Counted from the first letter of the stretch, positions 1 through 13,250 are shown. The stretch is DNA of 64,000 bases from Sceloporus undulatus (GCF_019175285.1 NC_056525.1:123504437-123568436), one strand, 5' to 3'. A program made the numbers and translations. Notes: generated by a model from the sequence alone, not told the origin.

Positions 1-343
1 GAGGCCGCGGCGCTCGCCGGCGAGCCCCTCGCCTCTTTCCTGGCCTCCTTGGGGACCAGGAAGGAGGCGAGGCCGCGGCGCTCACCGGGGGCTCCTCGCC
101 TCCTTCCTGGTCCCCGCGGGGGCCAGGAACGAGGCGAGGCCTCCAATCGCGGCGGGGCCCAGGCGGGGAGGGAAAGCCTCCTTAAGTGGAGGCTTTCCCT
201 TGCCGCTTGCCTGCCGCGATTGTGAGGAAAAATGTAGGACATAATTTTAAAATGTAGGACACATGTTTGTGTGTGTCCTACATTTGAAAATTTTGTCCTA
301 CATTTTTCCAGTTTTCCCGGTCTGGCGCTATGGCAACCCTAAG
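1..343. mobile_element. GC-rich palindromic DNA element, left end cut by the window
   Basis: The first 140 bases are CpG-rich with about two copies of a 68-bp unit that starts GAGGCCGCGGCGCTC (positions 1 and 69). A palindrome follows at 144-222 (arms of about 36 bp around TTAAG). A second, AT-rich palindrome lies at 226-309 with repeated ATGTAGGAC. The right edge looks like a transposon end (CTATGGCAACCCTAA). It is probably a non-autonomous DNA transposon; the superfamily is unknown. Confidence 0.5.
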
Positions 344-370
344 TACAGAGTACAGCCATAAGCTGAAACA

Positions 371-608
371 AAGGCCCAAACAGACAGGCCAAAATAAAGG
401 TGCTTCAGGTCATTTTGGAGGTATGATTTTTAAATGGCACATGCATCTTAAGAGGCCAGAACCTGCATCAAAGCTGCACTCCAGTCCTTATGACTGGAAC
501 GTGGCTTTGGCCCAGCTTCCGGCCTCTTAAGATGCATGCACCATTTAAACAGCATACCTCCAAAGTGACCTGAAGCAGCTTTATTTTGGCCTGTCTGTTC
601 GAGCCCCA
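371..608. mobile_element. Palindromic MITE, family 1, copy 1
   Basis: This is a long inverted repeat. The left arm starts AAGGCCCAAACAGACAGGCC and the right arm ends GGCCTGTCTGTTCGAGCC. The arms are about 100 bp with inner segments such as CTTAAGAGGCC and GGCCTCTTAAG. A second copy is at 28395-28572. No open frame and no clear target duplication are seen. Confidence 0.65.
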
Positions 609-884
609 AGATGCAGCTACTGGAAAACAAGAGGAAGTTAACTGAGCATTGTGGTAGAATTTAGCAGCTTGTAGAAATGCAAAATAAAATAAACAGAAAG
701 GGAGCATCTCTTCCCAGAAAATAATGGCATGGGAATCATGAATAGTCAATTAGCCACAGACAGCTGAGTGGCAGATGGGAAATAAAAACAGCAAACTATG
801 GGTGACTATGGTTGTGGTAGTGGTAGAGTGCCTTGTCTAGGACTCTTGATCTAGATAGCTGAAACCCTAAACAGGTGACTTAAG
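609..884. other. Unclassified intergenic DNA
   Basis: No gene and no repeat that I recognise. Confidence 0.3.
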
Positions 885-1118
885 CACCTGCTACAGAGAG
901 CAGTTTGAATGTAAGATGAGGTCTCTGGAAATTGGGGGTTCAATTCCCCATTTGTCCATGAAACACATGGGGTAACCCTAGGCAAGTCACACACACCCAG
1001 CCTCAGGTGAAGGCAATCGCAAACCTCCTCTGAACAAATCTTCCCAAGAAAACGCCATGATGGGTTTGCCCTTAGGGTTGCCATGAGTCAGAAATGACTT
1101 GAAGGCAAACAACAACAC
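885..1118 (+). mobile_element. tRNA-derived SINE (squamate SINE2, MIR-like)
   Basis: The copy has a degraded tRNA-like head with a box B (GGTTCAATTCC near 937). The body contains the shared segment CTCTGAACAAATCTT, and the tail (GTCAGAAATGACTTGAAGGC) is shared with Bov-B 3' ends. Similar copies occur at 17826, 21330, 42712 and 56279. Confidence 0.7.
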
Positions 1119-1119
1119 A

Positions 1120-1462
1120 GATAGTTTTTTGTGGGGGTTTTGGGCTATGTGGCCATGTTTTAGAAGAGTTTTTTCTTGACATTTCACCCTCAGCTGTGGC
1201 TGGCATCTTCAGAGAATGCTGGCATGGAAGAGAGTGGGGTGTATACACACACACACTGTGCGACCCTAGGTAGGAAGAAGTGAGCCAGGGTCACACAGTA
1301 TATATTTACCCCACTATCTTCCATGCCAGCATTCTGAAGATGCCAGCCACAGCTGCTGGTGAAACATCAGGAAAAAAACTCTTCTAGAACATGGCCACAT
1401 AAGCCCCAAAACCCACAAAAAACTATGGATGCTGGCCATGAAAGCCTTCGACTTCACAACAA
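1120..1462. mobile_element. Fold-back MITE, family 2, copy 1
   Basis: Two inverted arms of about 110 bp face each other around a short (CA)n/TATA core. The left arm carries GGGCTATGTGGCCATGTTTT and AGCTGTGGCTGGCATCTTC; the right arm carries the reverse complement and runs out into ATGAAAGCCTTCGACTTCAC. Other copies are at 10205, 58957 and 61188. Confidence 0.75.
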
Positions 1463-3750
1463 CATATATGCTCTTGCACTACAACACTCTGTTAAAGGGT
1501 CTACTTGTAAATGCATAACAGTCTTAGTTTGTATTCTAAGCAAGACTTTTATAAAGTGGAGGGAAGAGTTCTCTTTGGCATACTTGGTGATCTGGGGAAA
1601 ATTCATATTCCTAACCCATAATTCCCAAACATCTACAACAGCCCTATGCACATGATGCCATTCTGCAAGTATGGACATATTATCAATGTATGCCTCTCAA
1701 GCAATGTCAGTGGGGTCCAAGGACCTCCTCTGTGAACCCCAAAGGATTTATGTGTGCACCCCACTGCCCAGCTGATCAGGGATGGAATCAACTGAGAAAT
1801 ATTTGGGGCAAGGAAACTGTTTGACAGATAGCTGTAATGTATGAATATCTCTTTCTCTCTGTATGGGGCTGGGGGAGAACTGAGGAGGGAAAGCCAAAAT
1901 CATGTCCGTTGACTGATTCAGACATGTCCATTCCTGGCATACAGTCCACCCATTGCCCTTGAGGGCAAAAAAGGCTGCCCACCCCATTTTACGATATAAG
2001 AATTGGAATCATTCTAAGGATCATGATCTCTCTGAAAACAAAATAACACAAAATGCCATTGCTCCTGAAGATCGTCCCATAGAAATGTTCCATGGAAGAA
2101 AATACTGTAATGGAATATTTATTGATCTTCACTGGAAGAAGTTCTCCAGAGGAGCAGAAAGCTTGCTGTTCATAGATCAATAAAAAGCTGTCCAAACAAA
2201 ATGTACCCCTAGTGATGTGAAATGAAAAATGCCAAGTCATTCACCTTGGAGACCTGGACCTAAACTCTCAAAGAATCCAAGATTAAAATGTAAGGGGGAG
2301 TGGGATGGGGTGGGGAATCAGAAACTGCATCAAAAGAAAAGGGGGGGAAGGCAATCTCTAATGAAACTTTGTCTGAGATAGACTCAGAGATAGTAACTTG
2401 GAAGCAGATACGCACACTGCATACAATAACCCTAGAGATTTCTGGTACAAGAAAAGACAAAATACATTATTCAAAGCATCCTGTGTTAAAATTGTATATG
2501 GGCAGGATGGTTTAAGGTGGCATTGGCAAAACCGGGAATGAGGAGGGTGTATAGAGGTGTCAGAATGTGCTTTGAAGGCGCACAACACACACAACCCCCA
2601 TACAGAAACAGATGCTTTATGCTTACAGCTCATGGGATGCAGGGAACTGAAGAGTAAGTAGGGTATGATTTCCCTATAATCCCTGCCTAGTGGGGCTAAT
2701 GGAAGAGGAAGGGGAAGCAATTTCATGGGCAATCAAGCAAAGAACACAGACAAGGAGGTTTAATATTCTTAAAGAGCCCTGTGGCTTATGTCACTGAGGA
2801 TGTGACTAAACAAGAAGGAAGGGTTGCCTGAGTAAGGTCAGCATTGATCAGACTGGAATAGGCCCTCGGGTATGGCACTGTCTTCCCTAGGTCTGCCAAG
2901 CCACAGATGTTATTTGACTTGGCATATTCTCATCTATCATCATTGAGAAACTTGTGGGCAGAGTGGCTTCCTTCAGTATCTACAGGCAACATGCCCTCTG
3001 GGACCTGTGGTTAATATGGCTTCCGTCAGTGCTCACTTCCTAGCACGCCTTGCAGAGCATCGGACTGGAGGGCAAGCAGGAATCACAGAAATAGTTAGGC
3101 TGCCAGACATCTGGGAATGACCCAGAGTACAGGGAGGGAATGTACTGTTTACTACACTGTCAAGGACAAACATGATCTTTACAGAGAAGGATGGGGAATA
3201 AAATAGGGTACACTGCTGTGACTCAGAAAAATTCAAAGAGTTCTATGTTGAACGCCACAGGCTTTCAAAATAGGTTCTGTCAGGACTTTTCTGCCATGGG
3301 CTGCAGTTCACAGACGTCTTTTTCCAATAACTTAAAAACAATGTTCAGACATTATGCATTAAACACATTTTTTTAAAAAAAAATCAAATTTAAATAAATT
3401 TTAAAACAAACAAGTTTCATTTCCCAAAAATCTTAAACTGTGCATTAATCTGTTATTTTTTTATAAGCTAAGAAGGTGATTTAAAAAAAAACTAAAGTAA
3501 AAAATGAAAGAGAGGCATGAAACAGTAATCTGCTGGACATTAATATTTTCACTCAGTCAGAGCCAACTGTGGTTAGTTTTAGCGCACCAGCTCAGGTCTG
3601 AGAGGGGTTTCAGACAGTGTCCACCCAAAAGTAAAACAAATTGAATTCAATGGTACTTACAAAGAGATAACGTGTACAGAATTGCAGCCTAAGCCACAGA
3701 CTGGACAGATTTTCAGAAGAGAATATGGCACTCCAAATAACTTACATCCA
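1463..3750. other. Unclassified intergenic DNA
   Basis: No gene is supported. The short open frames here lack splice signals and family similarity. A- and T-rich runs occur near 3360-3500. Confidence 0.3.
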
Positions 3751-3754
3751 AATA

Positions 3755-3800
3755 AGAGGAGAAGGAGAAGGAGAAGGAGAAGAAGGAGAAGGAGAAGGAA
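3755..3800 (+). repeat. (GGAGAA)n simple repeat
   Basis: A purine-only tract of GGAGAA units with one shorter GAA unit. Confidence 0.9.
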
Positions 3801-5798
3801 CAACAACTCAGGGTAAATCCAGCCTGTAGTTTAATAAAGCTCTGTACCTAATGATTGTGAGAAGAGGGTTGCCAACAGAGTTCCCATGAAATGGACATAG
3901 AGAGGAAAGAGAACAGCTTGGAAAAACCCACCAGAGAGCTCACTCTCAATTGACAGAAGCAAGTTTTTCCCAGCCACCGGTTCAGCTGCTGAGACATCAC
4001 ACAATGTTTTTGGATACTTTGGCTGTTCAGAAATCAGACTGCTGAACGGTCATATTAGGTTTGGTTGAAAGAGATGGGCCCACATGTTCTGTAAGAAGTA
4101 TTCATCGGAGTAGAAGGAAACAGGCTGCAGCAGAAACCCATGTATGAAAGCCTTAGCGTGTGACTGTGGTATGAAAATGGAGCACAACTGGTTTACTTTC
4201 AGCCTATACTCTCTATACATCATTTTAAAGGTATAGAAAGAACCACCATACAAAGGCATATAGTGAACCCACTAAGATATCCCATTAACACAAAAATAAA
4301 CCTGGACAGATTAAAATGTACCAGTATTTGCATAACATCCAATACCAGTTTAGCATTGAACACACACCCCCCCACACACACGCATGCACACATGAACAGG
4401 AGTACATTTTTGACATTGTTTTCCTCATGCCATGGGCCATTTCCTGCAGCATAGCTATGATATTTCACCTCCTCTTCTCTTGGCCAGCTTCTGCCAAAGT
4501 ACTGCATAGGATGGAACTAGAACAAAATATGCTTTAAATCACTTGCAGAGACTCAAGCTCTTTTGATCCAATTTTATCCTCACAACAAACCTCGGAAGTA
4601 GATCAGCTTGAAGGAGAATGAGTAGCCTAAGGTACCACTGTAAAGTCAGAATCTGAACTCACATTTCCCTAGCCCAAGGGAAATGGCACTGCATGGCTTG
4701 TTATTGTCTTACACCTTGCCAAAGAAGACTAGGCCCATTAGTCTATCCATAACATACAATATCAAGACTTGTTAGAATTTGGAACCAGTTCAACAGAACT
4801 GTCTACTACTCTGGCTGGCTGGTAGTAGCTGGGACTGAATTACTTCCTCCCACACATCTGTGCATTCTTCAACCAGACAATTCTCTTTTCTTGGAACCAA
4901 CAGTAAGCCTTTAATCCACCAATATAACTCACATCACTCCCAATAAACTCCAGTTCCATGCATATACCTTAATAAATACAAACTCTAATATAACACTTAA
5001 AAACATATGAACATTTATAACACTACAAGAACCCAATTAATACAACATCAAAACACAGGTTCTGACAAAAAAATAAGCCCAGGCCCTCAGAAACATTCAG
5101 AAAGAGAGTGTGCTACTGCTAATGGTTAAATTGGATAATGTCTTCTCTGCCTGAAATCTCTCTGTCCCACAATTTAACTACCCACAAATAAGATAGAGAA
5201 CATTGAGATGCCATTTGTAGGCAACTTCAAATTGCTGTATTATACCCATAATAAATGTTCCAGGATTAATACTGGGAGATTAGCAGGTCGAACTATTCCC
5301 GGTGCCCTTATATAGTCTGTTCCAGCAGGCAATGGAAACTAGCTAGAAACAGGAATTCCAATCAGAGAATATAAACAGCCATGCCAACTGCCATAATCTT
5401 CTTCCATCAGTTATCTCAATTCATGAAACAAGGATGTTTATATTCTCTCTGTAGAATTGGCTTCTTTTCCTTCCTCCCACTGATGGATGCAATTTTCTTT
5501 TGCCTGTGTTTTTTCCCTTCTGGCAATTCCTCATAGCTTCTAAAAAGAAAACACCAAAAAGGTGGGTAGCCTGTCCAATAGCCTGTGCCCCAGTTCAGTG
5601 TCCAGTCATAAATGTGAAGCTGCAGTGGCAACATTGCGGGACATGCACAAGCATTTTAAAATTCTCTGCATCTGTTTTTCACCCCTGTAATCAATAAACT
5701 TTGTGTTATCCTTTCACACTAGTGGTTTTGTTTCTTTCTAGTTATCTTTGAATGTCATTTGATGGACCCCTGAGTGGATGAAACCTCCAGGAGTACTT
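3801..5798. other. Intergenic DNA with one MIR/CORE-like fragment
   Basis: A degraded amniote SINE-like segment is visible at about 4560-4690 (TTATCCTCACAACAAACCTCG). A short (CA)n tract lies at 4362-4392. Nothing else is recognisable. Confidence 0.35.
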
Positions 5799-6197
5799 TA
5801 TATACTCGACTATAATTCGACCTCATGTATGAGGGCAGGTTTGGGGGCCAGAATTAAGGATTTTGATGTGACCCATGCATAAGTTGAGAGTAAAATTTAC
5901 AGGCATGTAACAAAGGATCTAAAGGATGAAGCAAAGGAAAATGATGCTAAAGAATGTACAAAATTCCAGCAGGCATAACTCTTTGTACTCACCCTAAAGG
6001 CTGGATGGGTGAGTGAACAGAGTGAAGTCAGTGCTTCCAGGACAGATTATGCTCTCTTGCCTTTCACCAGGGGATGGTTCCTTTTTAGATAAGAATTAAA
6101 GTCCAGTACTTATATTGATCCGTGGATAAGTTGAGTCAGTTTTTTTGAGTCAATTTTTTGCTTAAAATTTCTAGACTTACACGTAAGTATATACAGT
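5799..6197. mobile_element. Tigger-like MITE, copy 1
   Basis: The left end reads TATACTCGACTATAATTCGAC and the right end is the imperfect inverse (TTACACGTAAGTATATACAG), with TA at both edges. The inner part repeats phrases such as GGATAAGTTGAGTC. The same family lies at 50057-50551. Mariner/Tigger kinship is inferred from the TA edges and the widely dispersed sequence. Confidence 0.6.
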
Positions 6198-6454
6198 AAC
6201 ACATTTGAAAATCTTGTGCAAAAGAGATTTAACAATTGGCTCTGTTGGCTGGTTTTCTTTAACAGACAGTCATCTTTCACAGATAAAAGTCCTAAATAGC
6301 TGGGATCTTGTCTGCTGTCTTGCACTGCTACTTGCCCTCTCCACTCCAATCTCCATCAAAACTTATCCCCCCCCCCCCACAGTCTACTCCAGTACTTGAG
6401 TGACACAACATAGGCCCTTTTGTTTCTAGCTATTGCAGGTTTTTGACCTCCACT

Positions 6455-7208
6455 AATTCTGTCAGAAGAATTTCGGTTGATATGCCAACTGCGACCCTAC
6501 CTGGGCCAAAGGGACCTTGAAACAGTGTTACATGCTCTGGTAAACTCTCGTCTAGATTTCTGTAATGCGCTCTACATGGGGCTACCCTTGTATCAAGTCC
6601 GGAAGCTTCAGTTAGTACAAAATATGACAGCCAGATTGGTCACTGGTACATCTAGGTTTGACCATATAACACCTATCTTGAGAAATCTTCATTGGTTTCC
6701 TATTTGCTTCCGGGCACAATACAAAGTGTTGGTTATCACCTATAAAGCCCTACATAGCATGGGCCCGAGTTACTTGAGGGACCGCATCTCCCTGTATGAT
6801 CCGTCCCGCACACTCAGAACATCTGGTAAGAACTTATTGGAAACACCGTCTTCCAAATAGGTTTCCTCATCCCAAAAGGCCTTTACTATAATGGCCCCGC
6901 AGATCTGGAATAGCCTACCTGAGGAGCTCCGTCTCATGACCCCCTTGGAAACATTTAAAAAGAGACTTAAAATGGTACTCTTTTGTCAAGCCCCCCCCCC
7001 CCCCCCCAAAGAATGAAGACCAGTATCCCTGCTGACAACGATATTCTGCCTTGCCCCTGGATGCTGGATGGTTGATGGATTTTTGTACTGTTGTATTGAT
7101 GAGTGTTGATGTAATATTTTTTATGTTTTTATAAGAGTGTATATGTATTGATTTTAATAGTCTGTAACCCCGCTTCGATCCACTGGGGAAGGCGGGGAAA
7201 ACCACTAA

Positions 7209-7246
<38 letters not shown>
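6455..7246 (+). mobile_element. L2 LINE, 3' fragment
   Basis: The translation from about 6455 gives the C-terminal part of an L2 reverse transcriptase: NSRLDFCNALYMGLP, VQNMTARLVTGTSRFDHITP and LRTSGKNLLETPS. After a stop the homology goes on as APQIWNSLPEELR. The 3' UTR contains a C17-type run at about 6991-7007 and ends in (ATT)n at 7209-7246, the tail type usual for L2. Confidence 0.85.
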
Positions 7247-7247
<1 letters not shown>

Positions 7248-8052
7248 TCATAACTCCTATTTACCTAGCATGACAGATACCATGATCTTAACTTGGAAAG
7301 GAATACTTGTAATATTCAGTGGGCCTACAGGTTGACTATCCTTAACTTGAGGTATTAGAGATGTTCGCATTAATGTCATTTGGTACCTGTCCACTTCTTG
7401 CATTTTATTTTTGCATTGTAGGTCACCTCCAAAGCCATTGTGATGCCATCAGTCCCTTTTCAATCAATTACATGTGTTGCTTTTGAGAACTCTTGGAAGA
7501 AAGCAAAACTGCCTGACCCATAAGATACCAAGCTGAGCTACAGAGCAGACCTTCTGCCAGTTTGTAGATTCCTTTGGCTGCAATGGAGCTTATGTCACTA
7601 TCTGTGAATTTATGCCAAGTGAGATTCCAGCCTCAAACTTTTAATGAAATGTACAGCCAAGTACTATGAGCCAGTAATTCCTTCCAACTTTCAGAAGGAT
7701 AAAAATATGCCACGACACCTTAAAAACACATCCCCATTGGTCCATCTGTCCCCAGCACCAACAAGATCTACAAGCAAAGAAAAATAAGGTTACAGAAACC
7801 CACTTCCACATATGACCTTCCACTGAAACTCAAGATGATCAAAAAGGAAAAGAGAAAGGAAAAGACCCACAAGCCTTTTAAAAAAGCCATCCACATGGAG
7901 TATTTAGAGATTGCCTTCACCAGACTAACAAGTGGCCAAACCAAAGAGGTAGTAGAAGATATAAAAGCTTTCAAGGAAGCAGTAACAGGAGACTGGTTCT
8001 CTATTTTGGTGTACTTTGTGACAATAGGCATTTTTGAGTTGTGACAACAGAT
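7247..8052. other. Unclassified intergenic DNA
   Basis: No gene is supported. The 69-codon frame at 7835-8044 is Lys-rich and matches nothing I know. GTTGACTATCCTTAAC near 7331 may be a Tigger scrap. Confidence 0.3.
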
Positions 8053-8190
8053 CAGGGTTGGGAATCATGCAGCCATGCAGATGCTGTTGGACTGCAACTC
8101 CCATCAGCCCTCATCAACAGAACCAATGGAAGAAAATGCTGGGAGTTGCAGTCCAACAACATCTGGAAGGCTGAATGATGACTACCCTTG
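8053..8190. mobile_element. Palindromic hAT-like MITE, family 3, copy 1
   Basis: Terminal inverted repeats of about 55 bp (CAGGGTTGGGAATCAT against CAAGGGTAGTCATCAT) enclose GACTGCAACTCCCATCAGC and its inverse. This small element is very common in squamates. Relatives are at 9821, 13125, 18106, 23954 and 57635. Confidence 0.7.
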
Positions 8191-8924
8191 AGATTGTGGC
8201 TTGAGATGTTAGCAGATCTCCTTTTGTACCAAGAACCTGGCAGTGAGTTGTGCCACAGCACCAAGGAGACACACAGGACACTGTCTCAACAGCCCAAAGC
8301 TGAGCAATTCCAAAAATGCGCACATAGACTCCAATGGTGCTCAGAGACAGGCAAATAATGTCTCTTTAAGACCTCTTTCCACGTCCAGCACTCTCCATGG
8401 CCAAAGCACTGTCCTCATTTCAAGCCTGGCTGGTGGAAGGCTGGGCCCCAGAGGTAGAAGAATGATGCTCAAATCTCCTAATGGAGCTTGACAGCAGTGG
8501 GATTAAAAGCACAAGCACTGCGGTCCAGAAAGCAGTGAGTAAGATCTCATCACCCTGCAATCAGCTTCTTTCTTTAAAGAGCTGAACCATAAAATAAAAC
8601 CTTTTGGTCAGGATGGGCAATCCAACAGAGTGATTAAAGAGCAAAGAAAGGATGTGAAAGTTGTGAGGTGGGGGTGGGGGTCTGTGCAACTTTCCTGAGA
8701 AGAGGCAAAAAGAAAGCCAAACAGTACAGAAGAACTGAAAGCAACCTTTGTTGAAATGTGTTTGCAGTCGCTGCCTCAAAACTACATAGAAACAAAGTCT
8801 TTACATGCTGGGAACTCTTTGCTGTTTGAATAAATGGTATGAATTTTATGCGGAGGCAAAGTGAGAATATTGGCAAATATTCACAAGTTGGAAATAGATG
8901 TTTGCAATGTGAAATAAAGATTTG
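8191..8924. other. Unclassified intergenic DNA
   Basis: No gene and no recognised repeat. Confidence 0.3.
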
Positions 8925-9110
8925 ATCTTGTTTATTACATATATATCCCACATTTCCTCCAATGAGCTGAAGGCTAAGTACATGGTTTTCTTCTTCCCCA
9001 CATTATCTTCCCAACAACCCTGTGAGGTATTTCAGGCTGAGAGAAAGTGTGACCTGTCCCAGAGTCACCCAGTGAGTTTTAAGAGTACAGTGTTGACTTG
9101 CTTCTGGATC
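8925..9110 (+). mobile_element. Amniote SINE-like fragment (MIR/CORE type)
   Basis: The segment has AATGAGCTGAAGGCTAAG, CAACAACCCTGTGAGGTA and GAGTCACCCAGTGAGT in the order seen in a widespread amniote interspersed repeat. The exact family is not certain. Confidence 0.5.
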
Positions 9111-9820
9111 TCCTTAGTCCCAGTCCCAAGATTATGACTAAAATAACACTGGCTCACAAAAGATTTTGCACCAAAATGCAAGAGCTTTAGGACTGTTGGC
9201 ATTTCTTGCCTCTTTTGATTCTAGCAGACATCAGCTATCAAAATTCATAAACTCTTCAAATCCAGATACTAAACAATAGTATGTAAGTTCTCAGAAGCAG
9301 TGAATGTAATTACATTATTGACTCGTCAGTTGGACCTTTGGCAATGGTTGCAAGCAGCAAGTGTAGTTTAATTCCCCCTTTTTGCAACTAGTTTGATTTG
9401 GAGAACCTGCACAAGCACCATAACATTTCCCAGCAATTTGGTACAGTGAAGCATATTTGTGATGACTCCTTTATTCTTAGAACATGTCATTCTCCTTTTT
9501 CTCAAAAGGCTGTAACTTAGTGGCTTAACTAGTTTGTGATTAGCTTGTGATTAGATATTTGTAATTAGATACTCAGCATAGTCATTAAGATTGGCCAAAA
9601 GGCTTTTCCCTGCATGGGAATGCTGGCAATATCTGAAATTTCAAGGTGTTTTTTATACTTGTTGGCCAGGAAGGGAAACTATGGGAAAACATGTGGAACA
9701 ACCCATTCCTTATTAATAGCTTCTGTTCCTCCTAACACAAACTGTTAGTAGTTTGGGCAATACAAAGGGCACTAGAAGGTTTATTTATCATGAGAGACTC
9801 TTTTATGAAGGGAGAATACA
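9111..9820. other. Unclassified intergenic DNA
   Basis: No gene and no recognised repeat. Confidence 0.3.
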
Positions 9821-9931
9821 CAGTCCTCCAGTTAAACTGCAACTCTCAACAGTGTGCACCATATGCTGGAGAGGGCTGCTGGGAGCTATAGTCCAATAAC
9901 CTTTGCAGAGTTATAGAGTTCCCCAGCCCTG
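9821..9931. mobile_element. hAT-like MITE, family 3, degraded copy
   Basis: AAACTGCAACTCTCAACAG and GGGAGCTATAGTCCAATAAC form a degraded inverted pair like the element at 8053-8190. Confidence 0.5.
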
Positions 9932-10204
9932 CTTTTTTGCTTCCCCATCTATTTTTGGTAAGAGGGTGGAACTACCTTGTGGGATAGGCAAAGCTATGTA
10001 AGCTTTGAAGAGGGCTACTGCCTGGTGATATGAAATGAACCATGGCAAGTATCCTGAGTTCTGACAATAACTGGCTTCAGTCATTGCACAAAGCTAAATG
10101 ACAAGCTGAATGAATCAGGATGAAGGACAGAACTCAGGTGACAAGAATGGAATGTGTTGTCTGGGAAGTACAAAAACTAGAGAACAGCCAGCTGAAGACA
10201 ATGT

Positions 10205-10405
10205 GAAGTCAAAGGCTTTTATGGGAGGCATCCATAGGTTTTTGTGGGTTTTTCGGGCTATGTGGCCATGTTCTAGAGGAGTTTATTCCTGACGTTTCTC
10301 CAGCATCTGTGGCTGGCATCTTCAAAGAACTCTGCTGGCGAATCGTCAGGAATAAACTCTTCTAGAACATGGCCACATAGCCCGAAAAACCCACAAAAAA
10401 CAACT
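10205..10405. mobile_element. Fold-back MITE, family 2, copy 2 (compact)
   Basis: GGGCTATGTGGCCATGTTCT and GTTTATTCCTGACG are followed by the inverse order of the same strings with only a short spacer. The left edge carries GTGAAGTCAAAGGC; the right edge is cut. Confidence 0.75.
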
Positions 10406-13124
10406 GAAGACAGATTGGAAAATGATGCTACACAAGGCAAAATGAACTGACCTGAATGTCACTGCACACACCCAGCATCCTATTTCAGTGTAGATATGAT
10501 ATGGAAGTATGCCAGGACAGCATCTTCCTGGGTAATGGATCTCTGATACGCCAACAGTGCCATGAGCAAAGCAAAGTATTATGGTGAGCGGGGAGGGATG
10601 AAGTGCTGGGATACACTTTGCCATGCAGACAAGATTTCCGCTTTATTCAGTAACATTTAAAATCACATTTGAAATCAAATTGGAGGTATGGAATGCCATT
10701 GCAGAAAAGCATTGATGCCTTGGTCTGACTTTGTTGGGATAAGATTTAGTACTGGCTTTAAGGGATACCATTTTATTTTTTGCTCTCCACTGGTGCATGC
10801 CAAGCTGTCTGTGTAACATTTGGGTCTGGAGTGGCTTGGAAAGTGGAATACCAAGAACCAAAAGACTTCCTGAAATGTATTGACTAGGATGAGAGGAAGT
10901 CAGTAGGAGATGCACTTGTCATGGCTGCTGGAGATGGACAGCCCTTGATTGTTTTTCTCATCATTTGTCTGAGAGGAACCCTCTCCCAAATCGTATTCCT
11001 CCCAAAATAAGGTTGAAGAAAAAGGATCATCACTAGATCTATCAAGTACTGAACGATCCCGTTTCTAGCTCTAGACTCCTCCTACGATGCTTCAGGAAGT
11101 TTTGACAATCCATAGTACTTTCACGGTACACTTTTTTTTCCTGCTCCCCACCCTTAGCCTCCAGCAGTTTGAGGTTATCTGGGACACCCAATGCATTAGG
11201 ACAGATGCTTGAGGATCCGAGTTAAAAGCTGCTAATGTTCATATCTTCCAGGAATTTGCCTCAGTCTCTTTTAAAAATTCAGTTATAGGACTGGTCAGTA
11301 TTATATTCTTTCCCCTCTGGATACTTTGCCTGGAAATTATTTGCTGCTTCTTGTTCCACAAGAAGGTGCGTTAGAACCATTCCACATACTATGCAGATAG
11401 GTAGAATTCTGCTGCTGCATGAGGACAAGGTTTTTAAAATGTCCTGGGTTTTTTTTTAAATGTTACATGTGATAAACTAATGGAAGAGCTTTCTTCTCCC
11501 AGCTCCAAACTAATATGATAGTTTACTACATGCACAGAAGAGAATAAAAGTGATTACAAGATCCCTTTGCTTTGAAAAAACTGCACACAAGGCTACAGTC
11601 CCAAACCCACTTACCAGTGAGTAATCTCTACTGGAAAATGTAGGTTTTAGTTTCATGTAACCATCTGTAGGACTCCATTAGCGGAGTGGGTATCTCTGTT
11701 GTATGCAATAGCTGAAAACCAGTTGTCAGAAATTTTCCTAGGGCAGGATCCAAGGGGGGTTATTCTGTCAAGTGGAATCAGGAAGAGGACGGTTCACCTT
11801 CTCACCACAGCCTCTCTGTCTACTATCAAATCTGCTTCTAGTCAGACACTGGAGCTGGTTTGGATGCAGTGCAGAGAACTGCAAGGGACTGAAAGAGAGT
11901 CCTGCCAAAGCGGCCTAATGTTGCATTTAGTACTATGTGGAGAAAACGTCAAAAACTAAATGGCACTTTTGGTCCACTCACATACATACAGTATATGACA
12001 GAAATGACTTGCGTCAGTCTTATGTCCCTGAAATGCCTGAAATAAAGGTGAAACTGAATTCACTCTTGAAGAGTTTCCCCTTCACATTTTGATACCATAA
12101 CAAGCAAATATTCAAGCATTTTATAGGATAATTCACTTACACTGAAATCCAATAGCCAATGTTTGACCATTGACAGACTCATATTTAGCTCTGGAAAATC
12201 ATAAACATAATGATAAAATATTTAAAATGTCATTCAACTGAATCATACACAGAATGACCCCAATGTAATAGTCTCCTACATAAACTATCAACCAATTGAC
12301 ACAGTACAGTATTTGTGCTGGAGTTTTTCTGCATAAGTATTCCAAGAGTCCTCAAAAAATCTAGAGAACTGTTTCTCAGGCTATTTGCAGAGTGAGTCTT
12401 CCTATTTCATTCATTTCTCTTTTTTCTGTTGACTAACAATAAACCAACTTTTAAAGATTAATCAAGCCACTCTCATATTCTTTGAAAACTCCACAGTTTT
12501 CATTTCTTTACTACTATCACCAGGAGCAGCCTTCCATAATAATTAAGTTACCAGCTGTGTCCTTCTTTGTGGATTGGGTGAAGGTAACCCTCAAAATAAT
12601 CCCAAAAGACAAAATGAAGTCATCTATCAAACTTGTCATCTGGCCCTACAAAAAGGGTTTCTGATCATACATTCCCACCAAATGAAGCATAAACACCAGC
12701 CTGGTGCAGTACTTGATAGATGACATGAAGCAGTATGCAGCGCTATAGTTTAAAATGCCAAGTTAGACAGAGGTTTGGTCCGATCTGGAAAGTTGATTCC
12801 CTTGATATTAACATGTGAAATCTATTTCATGCCTATCTGAAATCAAAATTATTAATAGGTAAGACTAAGCATACAACGTTCATTTTCACAATCTTATAGC
12901 AACAATTTGGCAAATTTAGGCCAAAGCAAAGGCAACTTCCATGCCCAAAACTTGGCAATCTGTGAGGAGTCATTGAAATTATGTCAGTGGCCTATGGCAA
13001 TCTGTGGCTCGTATCCAGCCATGTTGAGAGCAAAGGAAGTTGTGGCTCCTTGTTCTGTGGCAGAAGTGCCTTGGGTCCCTTTTTTGTCTACGTTTTCCCT
13101 TTGAAATCTTCTGTTTCATGGATG
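10406..13124. other. Unclassified intergenic DNA
   Basis: 2.7 kb without a gene or recognised repeat. The frames at 10643-10915 and 11699-11959 show no family features. Confidence 0.3.
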
Positions 13125-13250
13125 ATGAACCTCGGGTCCAGTAGATGTTTTGGCCTTTAATTCCCACAGCCCCTTACCACTCGCCATACTTCAGGAGCTT
13201 GTGGGAACTCTAGACCAAAACATCTGGAAGGCCAACATTTGCCTCACCTT
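13125..13250. mobile_element. hAT-like MITE, family 3, copy
   Basis: AGATGTTTTGGCCTTTAATTC and GTGGGAACTCTAGACCAAAAC form an imperfect inverted pair. Confidence 0.5.
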
